Assembly (NCBI RefSeq): GCF_900573985.1
Contig: NZ_UWOK01000001.1
Location: forward strand, 1,860,001 to 1,924,000
DNA: 64,000 nt
DNA from: Campylobacter showae
Lineage (GTDB): Bacteria; Campylobacterota; Campylobacteria; Campylobacterales; Campylobacteraceae
Reading direction: 5' to 3'
Below the pieces are notes generated by a model. It made no database searches, was not told where the DNA came from, and was given only the letters and a program-made list of their open reading frames with translations. Positions 26,993-38,091 of this stretch are shown in pieces. A program made the translations under genes and the position numbers. Every line of letters starts with the position of its first letter. Within the stretch, counting starts at the first letter, position 1.

Positions 26993-28710
26993 TGCTGGTT
27001 TGAAAAATAGACGTCTATACCGTCTGCGAGCCCCTTAGCTAGGGCATCTTGGTATTTTGAGTTATTTATGAGCTCGCCCTCGCCCGGGTGAGTGATGTAG
27101 CCGACCTCAAGCAGAACCGCAGGCATCAGCGCACCCACTAGTACCCAAAACGGCGCCTCGCGAACGCCGCCGTCGGAGGCCTTTGAGCTAACTGATTTTG
27201 CTCGCGCTAAAACTTCGCGTTGAACGTCGATGGCGAGCTTGTTTGAGGCGATGATTTTCTCGCGGTTGAGGAAATTTAAAAAAGTCTGCTTAGAAAAATA
27301 GTTCATCTCCTCGATGTCGGATTTATTTTCCAGGGCAGCGGCGTTTTTGCTACGCTCAGAACGAGCCGGCGAGAGGAAAAACGTCTCTATGCCGCGCATA
27401 GTCGCTGCCTTGGTTTTGCTCGGCGCGGCATTTGCGTGGATGGAGATAAAGAGGTCCGCAGCCTTGTCGTTGGCGTATTTCGTGCGGTCGCGAAGGTTGA
27501 TAAATTTATCCTTACTACGTGTGTAATACACCTTGTAGCCGCGTCCTTGCAGCTCTTTGCCTGCCTTTTGGGCGATACTTAGCACGATATTTTTTTCTTT
27601 TAGCGATCCGTTTATGGCGCCTGGATCGTCGCCTCCGTGTCCTGCGTCAAGGACGACAACCTTGCCTTTAGCGCTTGTGATTTTTTTAGTGCTTGTCGTT
27701 TTTACGGGCGCCAGCACGACCTCTTGCTCATCCTTTTCGGTGGTGCTTTGGGTACTTTTAGCATTCGTCTTGGTCTGTGCGGCAACTTTTTCTTGCTTTT
27801 GCTGAGCGAGCTTTTGATTTTGAGCTTGGTGTTGAGTTGCTTTTTGCTGCTGTATTTGAGTTATTTCAGATTTCGAATTTGCAGCGATTTTGGGGAGCTC
27901 TTGCTTGATAGACGGTTGATAATTTTTTTGTTTACTGTTTTGACTCGTTAAATTTTGGCTTTGCGTGGGCTTAGCCTTTGAGAAAATTAAAGACTGATTA
28001 TCGACTCTGAGTTTTAAATTTGGTTCAAATTGACTTACGAATACCACCCTAACGGTTTTTTCGTCAAACTGACTTATGCGGATCTCATCCACCAAGTAGT
28101 TCTTAAATCTTTGCAGTTTTCCGCCACTCCAAATTCCTTTAAATTCATAAATCGTTTTATAAGAACCTTTTTGATTAAGGTCGGTTTTTTTAATATCATT
28201 GCCGTTTAGCTGGCGGTTAAATTTTAGCTCGAAATTCCCGTCGTTATCAGATACTTCTAGAAGCTGCAAAGTTTGATTTTTGACGGTTTTAGTATTTTGA
28301 ACGGCCAATGGAGCGGAGGAAAGTTGACTTAGCTTTACTTCTTTTTGCTTCGGCTCTTGTTTTTGTTGTTCTTTTTTGACCTGCTTTATTTCTTGTTTTG
28401 GTTTTTCTTCGCTTGGCTTTGCAGACTGCGGTATGCTCGCGAGCTCTTTTTCATACGGTTTGGTATCTAGCCCTAGGGCTTTTGAGCTTTTTATTAGTCT
28501 AGTTAGGCTTTGGACTCTTAAATTTACGTTATTTTCCATTATGGATTTTACGTAAAGAGTCCTTAGCTCTTGATGCATTGCGATCTTTTCTTTATTGGTT
28601 GCGCTATCAAAATTTTTATCGAATTTATCTAAACTCGATAAAGCGCTTGCGCAAACCGCGCTATTCAAAAAAAATAGAAGTATTAAAAATAATTTAACTA
28701 TCTTCGCCAT
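26989..28710 (-). CDS. amiA: N-acetylmuramoyl-L-alanine amidase, AMIN plus Amidase_3
   Basis: Periplasmic zinc amidase that removes stem peptides from peptidoglycan, usually for daughter-cell separation. 573 residues: signal peptide 1-23, a region with KEE/Gln repeats, an AMIN domain (about 145-240) for septal targeting, a long Gln/Lys/Ala-rich linker, and the catalytic domain from VVVLDAGHGGDDPGA near 350 with SIHANA, then the catalytic Glu in LLEVGYITH. It lies in the same series as ftsE, ftsX and an EnvC-like gene. Overlaps both neighbours. Confidence 0.94.
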   Translation of the reverse strand: MAKIVKLFLILLFFLNSAVCASALSSLDKFDKNFDSATNKEKIAMHQELRTLYVKSIMENNVNLRVQSLTRLIKSSKALGLDTKPYEKELASIPQSAKPSEEKPKQEIKQVKKEQQKQEPKQKEVKLSQLSSAPLAVQNTKTVKNQTLQLLEVSDNDGNFELKFNRQLNGNDIKKTDLNQKGSYKTIYEFKGIWSGGKLQRFKNYLVDEIRISQFDEKTVRVVFVSQFEPNLKLRVDNQSLIFSKAKPTQSQNLTSQNSKQKNYQPSIKQELPKIAANSKSEITQIQQQKATQHQAQNQKLAQQKQEKVAAQTKTNAKSTQSTTEKDEQEVVLAPVKTTSTKKITSAKGKVVVLDAGHGGDDPGAINGSLKEKNIVLSIAQKAGKELQGRGYKVYYTRSKDKFINLRDRTKYANDKAADLFISIHANAAPSKTKAATMRGIETFFLSPARSERSKNAAALENKSDIEEMNYFSKQTFLNFLNREKIIASNKLAIDVQREVLARAKSVSSKASDGGVREAPFWVLVGALMPAVLLEVGYITHPGEGELINNSKYQDALAKGLADGIDVYFSNQQ

Positions 28711-29785
28711 TTATCAGTTTTTCAAATAGTTCTTTCACGCTTATTATCTCGTTTAGCTTGTAGCCGTTTGCGCCCGTGAAAAACAGCCCCGTCTCCTTGC
28801 GCCCCTCAAAGGCGTCATAAAGGCGGTCTGCGATACAGTATCCTACCTCTTTGGCCTCTTTGCCGCGCTGGCACGGACTTACGCAGTTGCTTACGCAGCT
28901 GATTTTTGGTCCTTGGCGTTTGTCGACTAGATTTATTAAATTTGTTCTAACGCCTCGTGCGGGGTAGCCTACCGGGCTTTTGATTAGCTCTATGTCCTCT
29001 TTTTTAGCCGCAAGGAGTACATCTTTAAACTCTTCGCTAGCGTCGCACTCGTGCGTACCGATAAAGCGAGTACCCATCTGCACGCCATTTGCCCCTAGCG
29101 AAATCGCTTTTTCGATGTCGTTTTTATCCCAAATGCCGCCCGCGGCAAATAATGGGAAATCGCCCCACTGCTTTATCTCTTCGCTAACTGGAGTTATCAA
29201 ATTTTCCAGGCTGTACGCAGGATCTATGCACTGCTCGTAGGTAAATCCCTGGTGCCCGCCGCTAAGAGGCCCCTCGAGTACCACGCCGTCTGGAAGCCTA
29301 CCGTAGCGCCCCTGCCAGCGTTTGCAGATGATTTTTAGCGCCTTTGCCGAGGATACTATAGGAACCAAAGCCACGTCCGGGTAGTCTACTGTAAATTCAG
29401 GCAAATTCGTCGGTAGCCCCGCGCCCGTGATGATTACATTTATACCGTGATCGCAGGCGTCTTTTACGATACGCTCGTAGTCGTTGCTGGCGTACAAAAT
29501 ATTGACCCCAAGAGGCCTATCGCCGCAAATTTTACGCGCATTGTCGATGACGGCTTTTAGCCCCTCTCGCGAGTAGAAATTTCCGCTACCGTAGGGCTTG
29601 GCGTTTAGCTCTTTGGTGATGTATTTTCGTCCTTCGTAGTAGCCCGTCCCAACAGAGCTTATGACGCCTAGGCCGCCTTCTAGGCTGACGTTTCCGGCGA
29701 GCCTATCCCAACTGATACCAAGTCCCATTCCGCCTTGGATTATCGGGTATTTTATATCGTATTTTCCGATTTTTACGGGTTGCAT
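28694..29785 (-). CDS. Nitronate monooxygenase-like flavoprotein
   Basis: FMN-binding TIM barrel of the 2-nitropropane dioxygenase/FabK superfamily. 363 residues. The N-terminal PIIQGGMGLGIS, the central LEGPLSGGHQG and AAGGIWDKNDIEKAISLGANGVQMGTR-type phosphate-binding regions fit. Near residue 292 it carries a Cys cluster (C-x3-C-x3-C, then a fourth Cys about 12 residues on), not part of the classical enzyme. Substrate unknown. One-nt overlap with tyrS and 17 nt with amiA. Confidence 0.88.
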   Translation of the reverse strand: MQPVKIGKYDIKYPIIQGGMGLGISWDRLAGNVSLEGGLGVISSVGTGYYEGRKYITKELNAKPYGSGNFYSREGLKAVIDNARKICGDRPLGVNILYASNDYERIVKDACDHGINVIITGAGLPTNLPEFTVDYPDVALVPIVSSAKALKIICKRWQGRYGRLPDGVVLEGPLSGGHQGFTYEQCIDPAYSLENLITPVSEEIKQWGDFPLFAAGGIWDKNDIEKAISLGANGVQMGTRFIGTHECDASEEFKDVLLAAKKEDIELIKSPVGYPARGVRTNLINLVDKRQGPKISCVSNCVSPCQRGKEAKEVGYCIADRLYDAFEGRKETGLFFTGANGYKLNEIISVKELFEKLINGEDS

Positions 29786-30993
29786 CAGGTTACCTTTAGT
29801 TTTGCAAATTTACGCTTGCCTACTTGCAAGACGTATTCGCCGGCACCCAACTGAAGCTGCTCGTCGGCGATCTTTTCTTGATTTAGGCTCACGGCGTTTG
29901 CCGCAATATCTCGGCGCGCCTGAGAGCTGCTAGCGCAGAGCCCGCAGTGAGTGAGCGCCTGCACGATCCAAACGGGAGCTGAGAGCTCAAACTCGTCCAT
30001 CTCGGTCGGGATCAAATTTTGCGAATGCACGCGGTCAAATTCGGCCTTCGCCTCTTTCGCCGCCGCTTCGCCGTTATATCTAGCCGTGATTTCTAGCGCA
30101 AGAGCCTCTTTTACGGCTTTTGGGTGAGCCTTGCCGCTAGCTACGTCCGCTTTTAAATTTGCGATTTCTTCCGCACTTTTGTCGCTTAGTAGCTCGTACC
30201 AGCGCCACATCAGCTCGTCGCTCACGCTTAAAACCTTAGCAAACATATCGTTTGGCTCATCGGTCACGCCGATGTAGTTGCCCAAGCTCTTGCTCATTTT
30301 ATTTACGCCGTCTAGCCCCTCTAAAAGCGGCATCATGATGACGGCTTGTTCTTTGCCGACGTTGTAAACTCGCTGCAAGGTTCGCCCCATTAAAAGGTTA
30401 AATTTCTGATCCGTGCCGCCCATCTCGATATCGCACTTCATCGCGACGCTATCGTAGCCCTGAAGGAGCGGATATAAAAATTCGCTAATCGAGATCGAGG
30501 CGCCGCTTTTGTATCTTTTCTCAAAATCATCGCGCTCAAGCATCCTGGCCACCGCAAAGGTGCTAGTTAGCTCCACGATGCCCGCAGCTCCCAGCTCGTT
30601 TAGCCACTTGGAGTTAAACATTATCTTTGTTTTTTGCGGATCTAAGATTTTAAAAACTTGCTCCTCGTAGGTTTTGGCGTTTGCCGCCACGGTCTCGCGG
30701 TCTAGTTTTTTACGCGTCTGGCTTTTGCCGCTAGGATCGCCGATTTGTCCCGTGAAATCGCCTATCAAAAACTGCACTATCGCTCCATGCTTTTGCAAAA
30801 GAGCCATCTTTTGAAGCACTACGGTGTGACCTAGGTGTAGATCGGGAGCCGTCGGGTCAAAGCCTGCTTTAACGTAGAAATTTTCGCCCTTTTCGTAGTA
30901 GTTTTTTACTAAATTTTCGACACGCTCCTCATCGATCATCTCGGCGACGCCCTTTTTTATATCACTCATTATTTTGCTCAAATTTTCGCCCAT
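29785..30993 (-). CDS. tyrS: Tyrosyl-tRNA synthetase
   Basis: Class I synthetase for tyrosine. 402 residues, TyrZ-like length. HLGHT near residue 53, KMSKSLGN near 235, and a C-terminal S4 RNA-binding domain. ATG 30993 is taken; an internal Met eight residues later is possible. 17 nt downstream of spoT, with an AGGAGAGAAA ribosome site. Confidence 0.95.
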   Translation of the reverse strand: MGENLSKIMSDIKKGVAEMIDEERVENLVKNYYEKGENFYVKAGFDPTAPDLHLGHTVVLQKMALLQKHGAIVQFLIGDFTGQIGDPSGKSQTRKKLDRETVAANAKTYEEQVFKILDPQKTKIMFNSKWLNELGAAGIVELTSTFAVARMLERDDFEKRYKSGASISISEFLYPLLQGYDSVAMKCDIEMGGTDQKFNLLMGRTLQRVYNVGKEQAVIMMPLLEGLDGVNKMSKSLGNYIGVTDEPNDMFAKVLSVSDELMWRWYELLSDKSAEEIANLKADVASGKAHPKAVKEALALEITARYNGEAAAKEAKAEFDRVHSQNLIPTEMDEFELSAPVWIVQALTHCGLCASSSQARRDIAANAVSLNQEKIADEQLQLGAGEYVLQVGKRKFAKLKVT

Positions 30994-31010
30994 TTTCTCT
31001 CCTAAATTTA

Positions 31011-33209
31011 TTAATGTCCGTATGCGTCGTCAAGCGACACGAAGTCTATGATCTTGTAGCGATCTCTTAGCCGCTCCTTTATCTCGTTCACGTTCAAATT
31101 TTCGCCAAGTTCGATCGTTAGCTCGAAAAAGTCCGCCGTCGCCTCTCTAGTTTCGGTGAGGCTGATAGTTACGAGATCGACTTGCATTTTCGCCATATGC
31201 GTCAAAAACTCCGCAAGCGACCCGCGTCTGTTTTCTAGGCTTAAGATGATCTTAAATCTATGAGGAGCAACCCGCGTCCATTTGACGAAAATCATCTCGT
31301 TTTTTTCTTCGGCTAGCTTCATAAACCGCTCGCAAAGCTTGTGATGGACGGTTACGTGGTGGTAGTTTCTAAATCCCACGATATCGTCGCCGCGCTTTGG
31401 ATTGCAGCAATAATCAAACTCAATGCTATTTATCTTGTGATTCGAGTAGATCACGATATTTTCAAATTTTTGCTTTTTGACGTTGTATTTATCCGTCATC
31501 GCGATAGCAAACGGACGGTCTCTTTTTACGTATTTTTTTAGCGCGTTTACCACGTCTTGCAGGTAAACCGAATCAAACGCCGCTCTAAAAATTTTCTTGG
31601 TCAAATTTTCAGTCTCTAGCCACTGCTCGATAGTTTGAGAAGGTACGGCAAAGATACCGCTTAAAATTTCGATCGCGACCATGTTGTTTATATCTCTTAT
31701 CTTTTGCTTGCAGTACGAGCGGATCGTGGCTCTAGCCTTGCCCGTTTTTACGCTACCTAGCCACGAACAGCGGTATTTTGGCTCATCGCCGGTTACGATA
31801 CTCACGATATCGCCGTTTTTTAGCTCCGTTAGTAGCGGTACTCGCACGCGGTTTACATAGGCTTCTTTAGCATGCAAGCCTACGTGCGTGTGTATCTCAT
31901 AAGCGTAATCAAGTGCCGTAGCGCCGCGCGGAAGCGTGAATATGTCGCCCTTTGGCGAATAAACCGCGACATCCTCGACGTAGAGGCTATCTTTTGCATA
32001 TTCGTAGAGCTCCTCAGGGTTTTCGCCTGCTTCCTCCATGCCGTTTTCTATGCCGCTGATATCGCTTAGCCAGTCAAGTTTCGGGTTTAAAAAGCCGCCG
32101 CTTTTATATTTCCAGTGCGCCGCAACGCCGTACTCTGCGGTTTTATGCATATCAAAGGTGCGAATTTGAACCTCAAAGATGCTTTTGTTGTCAAATATCG
32201 TAGTATGTATCGTCTGATAGCCGTTTTGCTTCGGAAGTGCAACGTAGTCTTTAAAACGCGAGATTAAAGGGTTAAAATTTATATGCAAATTTCCAAGCAC
32301 CAAATAGCAATCCTGCGGTTCTTTAACCAGCACGCGCGCAGCTAGCAGATCCAGCACCTCTTCGATCGAGATGCCTTTTCTCTGCATTTTTAGATAAATC
32401 GAATAGTGATGTTTGATACGCTTTTGTATCTCAAAGTCATTTTCGCTAAAACCGTTTTTGAGTAAAATTTGAAAAATTTTATCGGTAAACGCGTTTAGCT
32501 TTAGCACGAGCTGCTGTTTGTGCTCGGTTAAGTAGTCGTCGATTTTTTTGTACTCTTCTGGCAAAGCATATTTAAAGCTAAGATCCTCAAGCACGTTTTT
32601 GATCGACGAAATGCCTAGCCTATGCGCGATCGGAGCGTAAACCATCAGCGTCTCTTCGGCGATTCGTTTTTGCTTTTCCGGACGCAAAGCTTGCAGGGTG
32701 AGCATATTGTGCAACCTATCGCAAAGCTTTACCACGAGCACTCTCACGTCCTCGATAGAGATAAGAAGCATCTTGCGAAAGGTCATCGCAGAGGCCGCCA
32801 GACGCTCGTTTGACTCCGAGCTTGCGAGCTTATCCTCTCTGATGGCTACGATTTTAGTTAGCCCCTCGACTAGCTTTGCGACCTCTTCGCCAAAGTCCTC
32901 CCGCACGCTCTCGATCGATCTATCCGTATCCTCAACCACGTCGTGCAGCAAGGCGGCGATAATCATATCCTCGTCTCCGCCCATGTGCGCCACGATGCAG
33001 GCCACTAGGATAGGGTGTATAGCATACGGTTCGCCGCTTTTTCTAAACTGCCCCGCATGCGAGATGACGCAACACTCGATCGCGCGCTCTAAATTCGGTG
33101 TAAAATTTATCAGCTCGCTAAGCAGCTGTCTCGCCTGAGCGACATCCTTGCAAGCGGTTATATCATCGATTAATTGTTCTAGTAAAAATCCGCTATTTAG
33201 CTGCTTCAA
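31011..33209 (-). CDS. spoT: Bifunctional (p)ppGpp synthetase/hydrolase
   Basis: The RSH alarmone enzyme of the stringent response. 732 residues: HD hydrolase domain (AIHPILVA and LLHDVVED near 80-115, both intact), synthetase domain with [10 protein letters not shown] and GYQTIHTT, a TGS domain (from [14 protein letters not shown]) and a C-terminal ACT domain. Both activities look intact. It starts inside the end of rpoZ (17-nt overlap), coupling it to an RNA polymerase subunit. Confidence 0.95.
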   Translation of the reverse strand: MKQLNSGFLLEQLIDDITACKDVAQARQLLSELINFTPNLERAIECCVISHAGQFRKSGEPYAIHPILVACIVAHMGGDEDMIIAALLHDVVEDTDRSIESVREDFGEEVAKLVEGLTKIVAIREDKLASSESNERLAASAMTFRKMLLISIEDVRVLVVKLCDRLHNMLTLQALRPEKQKRIAEETLMVYAPIAHRLGISSIKNVLEDLSFKYALPEEYKKIDDYLTEHKQQLVLKLNAFTDKIFQILLKNGFSENDFEIQKRIKHHYSIYLKMQRKGISIEEVLDLLAARVLVKEPQDCYLVLGNLHINFNPLISRFKDYVALPKQNGYQTIHTTIFDNKSIFEVQIRTFDMHKTAEYGVAAHWKYKSGGFLNPKLDWLSDISGIENGMEEAGENPEELYEYAKDSLYVEDVAVYSPKGDIFTLPRGATALDYAYEIHTHVGLHAKEAYVNRVRVPLLTELKNGDIVSIVTGDEPKYRCSWLGSVKTGKARATIRSYCKQKIRDINNMVAIEILSGIFAVPSQTIEQWLETENLTKKIFRAAFDSVYLQDVVNALKKYVKRDRPFAIAMTDKYNVKKQKFENIVIYSNHKINSIEFDYCCNPKRGDDIVGFRNYHHVTVHHKLCERFMKLAEEKNEMIFVKWTRVAPHRFKIILSLENRRGSLAEFLTHMAKMQVDLVTISLTETREATADFFELTIELGENLNVNEIKERLRDRYKIIDFVSLDDAYGH

Positions 33210-33411
33210 CTATGCCCTCTAAAGCTATCTTGCCCTCAGCTATCTCGCGTAGGGCGATATCGGCAAATTTCATCTTAGTAACGTCGATATCAAGCAAGCT
33301 TTTTGCGCCGCCAGCTAGAGCCTCGGCTCTTTTTGCTACCGCTAGAGCGAGCATGTACCTATCGTCTCCGACGAGTTTTAGAGCCTTTGCCGCTACTTCT
33401 TCAGATCTCAT
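33193..33411 (-). CDS. rpoZ: RNA polymerase omega subunit
   Basis: Small core subunit aiding RNA polymerase assembly and, in other bacteria, ppGpp binding. 72 residues with the pattern [17 protein letters not shown] and [11 protein letters not shown] typical of omega. ATG preceded by AAGGAGAATAA. Between pyrH (15-nt gap) and spoT. Confidence 0.93.
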   Translation of the reverse strand: MRSEEVAAKALKLVGDDRYMLALAVAKRAEALAGGAKSLLDIDVTKMKFADIALREIAEGKIALEGIVEAAK

Positions 33412-33426
33412 TTATTCTCCTTAAAT

Positions 33427-34149
<723 letters not shown>

Positions 34150-34217
34150 TCATCTCCTTAAATTTTCGGATTTTAGCTAAATTTGCTTTAAATTTTGCTA
34201 ATCTCGGAGCGCGAGTA

Positions 34218-35468
34218 CTATTTTAGGCTGATTAGCTCGAGGGGGTCTATGTGGTAGTTTTTTTGCGTAACTTCAAAGGTTAGATCTCGTTGCACGCGTC
34301 CGATGACGTAGCCTTTTTGCACTTTTGCGCCCACTTTTACGGTAGGAGCTATCTGGCTAAGGTGCGCGTAGATCGTGTGAATGCCGTTTGGATTTTCGAT
34401 GATGACGACCTTATCTAGCATCGCCGTTTCTTTGGCAAAGACCACTTTACCGTTAAACACGCTTTTTACCTTTGCATCGGCCGAATTTGCGCTTAGCACA
34501 ACCGATTCGTTAAAAATTTTGATGTTATAGATGGGGTCTACGTAGTTGCCGAATTTTTGCTTGACCGTAAAGCCGTCAAGCGGTGCGATAGTCTTTTCGC
34601 CGCTGTATTTTTTAACAAGGCTAGTTTGGTAGCTTGAGCCAAACTGCTTCACGTCGCCCTCAGACGCGCTTGCTGCGGCCTCGCCTTTTTTATCTTTCTT
34701 ATTTTTTTGAGCTTTGGCTTCGGCTGCTTTTTGCGCGGCTAGAGCCTTTTTAGCCTCCTCGCTCTCCCTTTTTGCGACGATTTTTAGTTCTTCTAGCGTC
34801 TTTCTGATCTCGTCTTGTTGCGCTTGTAGGCGCGAGAGTTGCTTTTGATAAATTTCCTTATCCCGCTTTAAATTTGCCAGCGTTTTCATCTGCTTATCCT
34901 GCAGGGAAACGAGCTCGGCTTGCTTAAATTTAAAGGTTTTTAAATTTGACTTTATGCCGTCTATCTTGTCGTTTTGAGTTTTTATTAAATTTTGCGTACT
35001 TTCATATTGCTTGGCTAGCTCGTTAAAATCATCTTTTAGTACCGAATTTAGCTTGCTTAAAATCTCGGTCGCGATTATGCTATCCACGCCCTCCTCGTAC
35101 TCTTTTGGCATTATAAGATCGAAAGAAAACTCGTCCGAGATGATGCGCACGATACTTTTTTGGATATTTTTTTGACTTTGCGTTAGGTCTTTGTTTTGCT
35201 TTACTAGCTCGTCAAGCTCGCCGCTAGCGCTTTTTGCGTTGTTTTCCAGCTGCGCTATTTGCAAAATGAGCTCTTTCATCTTGTCGTCGGTTTGTCTGAC
35301 GCTTTTTTCGCCGCCGAGTATGTCGCCGGCTAGGTCGTCTAGCTTTTTATTTAGCTGCTTTTCAAGCTCTTTTGAGGACTCGAGATAGGTCGTTTGATTT
35401 TTTATCTTTTCGCCAGTGCTTGCGTTTAAGCAAATCATGGCGGCCAGCAAAAAGCAAATTTTTTTCAT
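34218..35468 (-). CDS. EnvC-like murein hydrolase activator, coiled coil plus degenerate LytM
   Basis: 416 residues: signal peptide (about 1-18), a long two-part coiled coil (about 25-240), a Lys/Ala-rich linker, and a C-terminal LytM/M23 domain (about 290-416). The metal ligands of active M23 enzymes appear missing: the H-x3-D motif is replaced by the NIKIFN region, and the final His-x-His reads YAHL with no partner (TFEVTQ instead of HFE). This fits EnvC, which does not cut but activates amidases. It directly follows ftsX with a 4-nt overlap. Confidence 0.88.
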   Translation of the reverse strand: MKKICFLLAAMICLNASTGEKIKNQTTYLESSKELEKQLNKKLDDLAGDILGGEKSVRQTDDKMKELILQIAQLENNAKSASGELDELVKQNKDLTQSQKNIQKSIVRIISDEFSFDLIMPKEYEEGVDSIIATEILSKLNSVLKDDFNELAKQYESTQNLIKTQNDKIDGIKSNLKTFKFKQAELVSLQDKQMKTLANLKRDKEIYQKQLSRLQAQQDEIRKTLEELKIVAKRESEEAKKALAAQKAAEAKAQKNKKDKKGEAAASASEGDVKQFGSSYQTSLVKKYSGEKTIAPLDGFTVKQKFGNYVDPIYNIKIFNESVVLSANSADAKVKSVFNGKVVFAKETAMLDKVVIIENPNGIHTIYAHLSQIAPTVKVGAKVQKGYVIGRVQRDLTFEVTQKNYHIDPLELISLK

Positions 35469-36274
35469 ATCGCCGTTGCTTTTCTGGTTACGAGATAAAC
35501 GGCTAAAAAACTAATCGCAAGCGAAACGCCCAGCAGTACTCCGCCCTCGTAAAACAGATCAATCGCCGGCAAATTAATATTTAGGTCGGTAGCGACTTCC
35601 TTAACGGGCTGCAAATCCGGCAAGATAATGTAAAAAACCGCCACCAAAACGGTCGCTATAAACGAATCAAACAACGCGTTTTTGTATAACGCGCCAGATT
35701 TTAGCCACGACGGAGCTCCCAGCAGCGTCATTATCTCGATGCGCTCCTTGTGCTCGTATAGCCAAATTCGCATCTGTTTTGCGATGAGCATAAGCCCGAT
35801 TAACCCGATTAGCCCCGAAAATATCGCCGAAATATTTTTAATCAGCTGCATGATTTTATAAATTTTATCATGCGTTTTTGAAAAGGTCTCAACCCTGCTT
35901 ACGCCGTTAATCTTTGAAATTTTATCCTTTATCTCTTGCATATATTGGGTACTTGGAAAGGCATTTAGCTTTAGCGAGTAAAAATTAGGCAAAGCGTTTT
36001 GCAAAACGGCGATATTTTTAGACGAAATATCTTTAGAGAGCTTCTCTAGTACGGGCTTTGAACTAAGCGGTTCAAGAGATTCAAACGTATGAACGAGCGG
36101 CTTTACGTCGGTAGCGTTTAGCTCGTTTTGACTTACGATGATAATGTTATAGTCTTTGTTCATCACGGACTCGTACTCGTCCACCACTCGCCCGACTAGC
36201 AATATAAACTGAATGCCCACGAGTAACGCCATAAGTGGAATTATAGTGCTTAAGTGGTTTTTAAAGAATTTCAT
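35465..36274 (-). CDS. ftsX: Cell division protein FtsX
   Basis: Membrane part of the FtsEX complex, which uses ATP to switch on periplasmic hydrolase activators. 269 residues: a cytoplasmic N-terminus, first membrane helix (about 12-30), a periplasmic domain, then three helices. I chose ATG 36274 (MKFFKNHL), which fits the family N-terminus; an ATG four codons upstream at 36286 is also possible. Overlaps both ftsE and the EnvC-like gene. Confidence 0.9.
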   Translation of the reverse strand: MKFFKNHLSTIIPLMALLVGIQFILLVGRVVDEYESVMNKDYNIIIVSQNELNATDVKPLVHTFESLEPLSSKPVLEKLSKDISSKNIAVLQNALPNFYSLKLNAFPSTQYMQEIKDKISKINGVSRVETFSKTHDKIYKIMQLIKNISAIFSGLIGLIGLMLIAKQMRIWLYEHKERIEIMTLLGAPSWLKSGALYKNALFDSFIATVLVAVFYIILPDLQPVKEVATDLNINLPAIDLFYEGGVLLGVSLAISFLAVYLVTRKATAI

Positions 36275-36932
36275 ATAGGCGTCCATTTTCTATAGCAAGA
36301 TGTCTATAGGGTACTCTTAGCGAGCTTGGCACCCTGTGCGTGACGACCACGATGCAAGTACCCAAAAACTCCTTAGCCGAGTGCAAAAGTCCCCAGATAA
36401 CGTCGCTTGAGTATTCATCGAGGCTACCCGTCGGCTCGTCGCAAAGTAGCAAATTTGGATTATGCGCGAGCGCCCTAGCCATCGCAGCTCGCTGCTGTTC
36501 GCCGCCGCTTAGCTCGTTTGGATATTTGTGCGCCCTATGGAGCAAATTTACGTGCTTTAGGAGTTTGGTCGCCTGATTTTTACAAACGTTAGCGCTAAGA
36601 CCTTTTATCATCAGCGGCAGCATCACGTTTTTTTCGATATTCCATTCACTTATCAGGCGGTAGTTTTGAAAGACCACGCCGATGCGCTGCCTTAGTTTAT
36701 CTAGATTTTGCCCGCCAAGATTCATCATATCGGTTAGGCAGACGTTTAGCGAGCCAGCACTTGGCTTTATCTCACCGTAAAAAGATTTTAAAAGCGTCGA
36801 TTTGCCGCTACCGCTTTGCCCGGTGATAAAAACGAAATCATTGGCGTAAATGTCAAATTTCGCGTCCGTTATGAGCTTTTCGCAGCCCTCGTATCCTAGG
36901 CAAAGCCCGCTTGCGCTAATTATTTTTTGCAT
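36261..36932 (-). CDS. ftsE: Cell division ATP-binding protein FtsE
   Basis: ABC ATPase of FtsEX. 223 residues with Walker A GQSGSGKST near 37, Q-loop FQNYRL, signature LSGGEQQR near 143 and Walker B LLLCDEPTG. It overlaps trmB by 17 nt and ftsX by 14. Confidence 0.94.
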   Translation of the reverse strand: MQKIISASGLCLGYEGCEKLITDAKFDIYANDFVFITGQSGSGKSTLLKSFYGEIKPSAGSLNVCLTDMMNLGGQNLDKLRQRIGVVFQNYRLISEWNIEKNVMLPLMIKGLSANVCKNQATKLLKHVNLLHRAHKYPNELSGGEQQRAAMARALAHNPNLLLCDEPTGSLDEYSSDVIWGLLHSAKEFLGTCIVVVTHRVPSSLRVPYRHLAIENGRLYEIL

Positions 36933-38091
36933 CCGCCAAATACTCCTTCAACGCAAGATGCGCCTTTAAATTTTCAGCCGTAACGAGCGGCTTTTTTATA
37001 AAATATTCCGCGCCCTTTTCGCCGAGCAAAATATAGCAGTGCTCGGGCGCGTTAAATGAGCCAAACGCGGCGCGAATCAAAATTTCGCCGTCTTTTTCGT
37101 ATTTTTCCTCCAAGTGCAAGAAAAAATCATCCTCTTTTATCGTTTGGTTACTAAATTTAGCCGCGACCTTGCTCGCGTCGTAGCCGCTTTCAAATTTTAG
37201 CTCGCCCAGATCGGCTCTTGGTTCGCTTTGCTTTTCGCAGGTAAAGATAACGTCGTAAATATCTTTTTGGTGCCTTTTCCAGCGGTCTTCATATTTGCTG
37301 CTCACTTTTAGGTCGCGGTTTTTGTAAATTTGCACGTCGGCATCGCTCAAATTTAAAATTTGCGCCAAAGTAAAGTCCGCATACTCGCGGCTATCGGTTC
37401 GCAGCTCAAATTTGCCGCCTACTTTTAGCGTTCGCTCGCACTCCAGGGCAAATTTAGCCGAGGCTACGCGCCTATGAGGAGCGTCGTCCCAAGGTACGGG
37501 AAAATGCAAGAAAATCTTATCTATCAAATTTGACTCCACAAGCGACAAAAGCAGTCTCGCGTCGCAGTTTACAAGCATGACGTTGTTTAGGTTTTTGGCT
37601 TTAGCCAGCTTTGCGACCTGCTCGAGCGAGGGCTTGTAGACCTCGATACCGACGACTAGCGTATTTGGATTATTTTCCGCCTGAAATAGCAAGTGCCTGC
37701 CCGAACCAAATCCGATCTCGATAAATTTGCTCTCAAATTCGCTCTGATTTAAATTCTCAAGCAACTCGCCCACGCTAAAGATCGCCGAGTCTTTTTGCGT
37801 GAGGCGCGTGTTTTTTACAGCGATGGCTTCGCTTAAAATTTGATCGCAGTAAAGCTCTTTAAATTTAACCAAAGCATTTTGCAAAAGCCCTATTTTGGCA
37901 GGCTTCGTTAGCTTTTCGCCCTTTACGACCCAGCCCCCTTCGCGCTTTTTTAGCGTGATAAAAAACTCCTCGCTAGAGCTTTTTGTATAAACGAGGCTAA
38001 CGCCCTGCCTGCCGCGAGCCTCCCACAAAAAGCTTATCTCGCCGCAATCTTTTGGCGTAAAATTTACGTTTTTAGCTATAAAATTGGGCAT
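36916..38091 (-). CDS. trmB: tRNA (guanine-N7-)-methyltransferase
   Basis: Methylates G46 in the tRNA variable loop. 391 residues, much longer than the E. coli protein of about 240: extra domains of roughly 110 residues precede and follow the core, as in other Campylobacterota. The SAM-binding FIEIGFGSGRHL is near 135, and the family motif HFPVPWDDAPHRR near 195. ATG shares one nt with the flpA stop. Confidence 0.93.
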   Translation of the reverse strand: MPNFIAKNVNFTPKDCGEISFLWEARGRQGVSLVYTKSSSEEFFITLKKREGGWVVKGEKLTKPAKIGLLQNALVKFKELYCDQILSEAIAVKNTRLTQKDSAIFSVGELLENLNQSEFESKFIEIGFGSGRHLLFQAENNPNTLVVGIEVYKPSLEQVAKLAKAKNLNNVMLVNCDARLLLSLVESNLIDKIFLHFPVPWDDAPHRRVASAKFALECERTLKVGGKFELRTDSREYADFTLAQILNLSDADVQIYKNRDLKVSSKYEDRWKRHQKDIYDVIFTCEKQSEPRADLGELKFESGYDASKVAAKFSNQTIKEDDFFLHLEEKYEKDGEILIRAAFGSFNAPEHCYILLGEKGAEYFIKKPLVTAENLKAHLALKEYLADAKNN

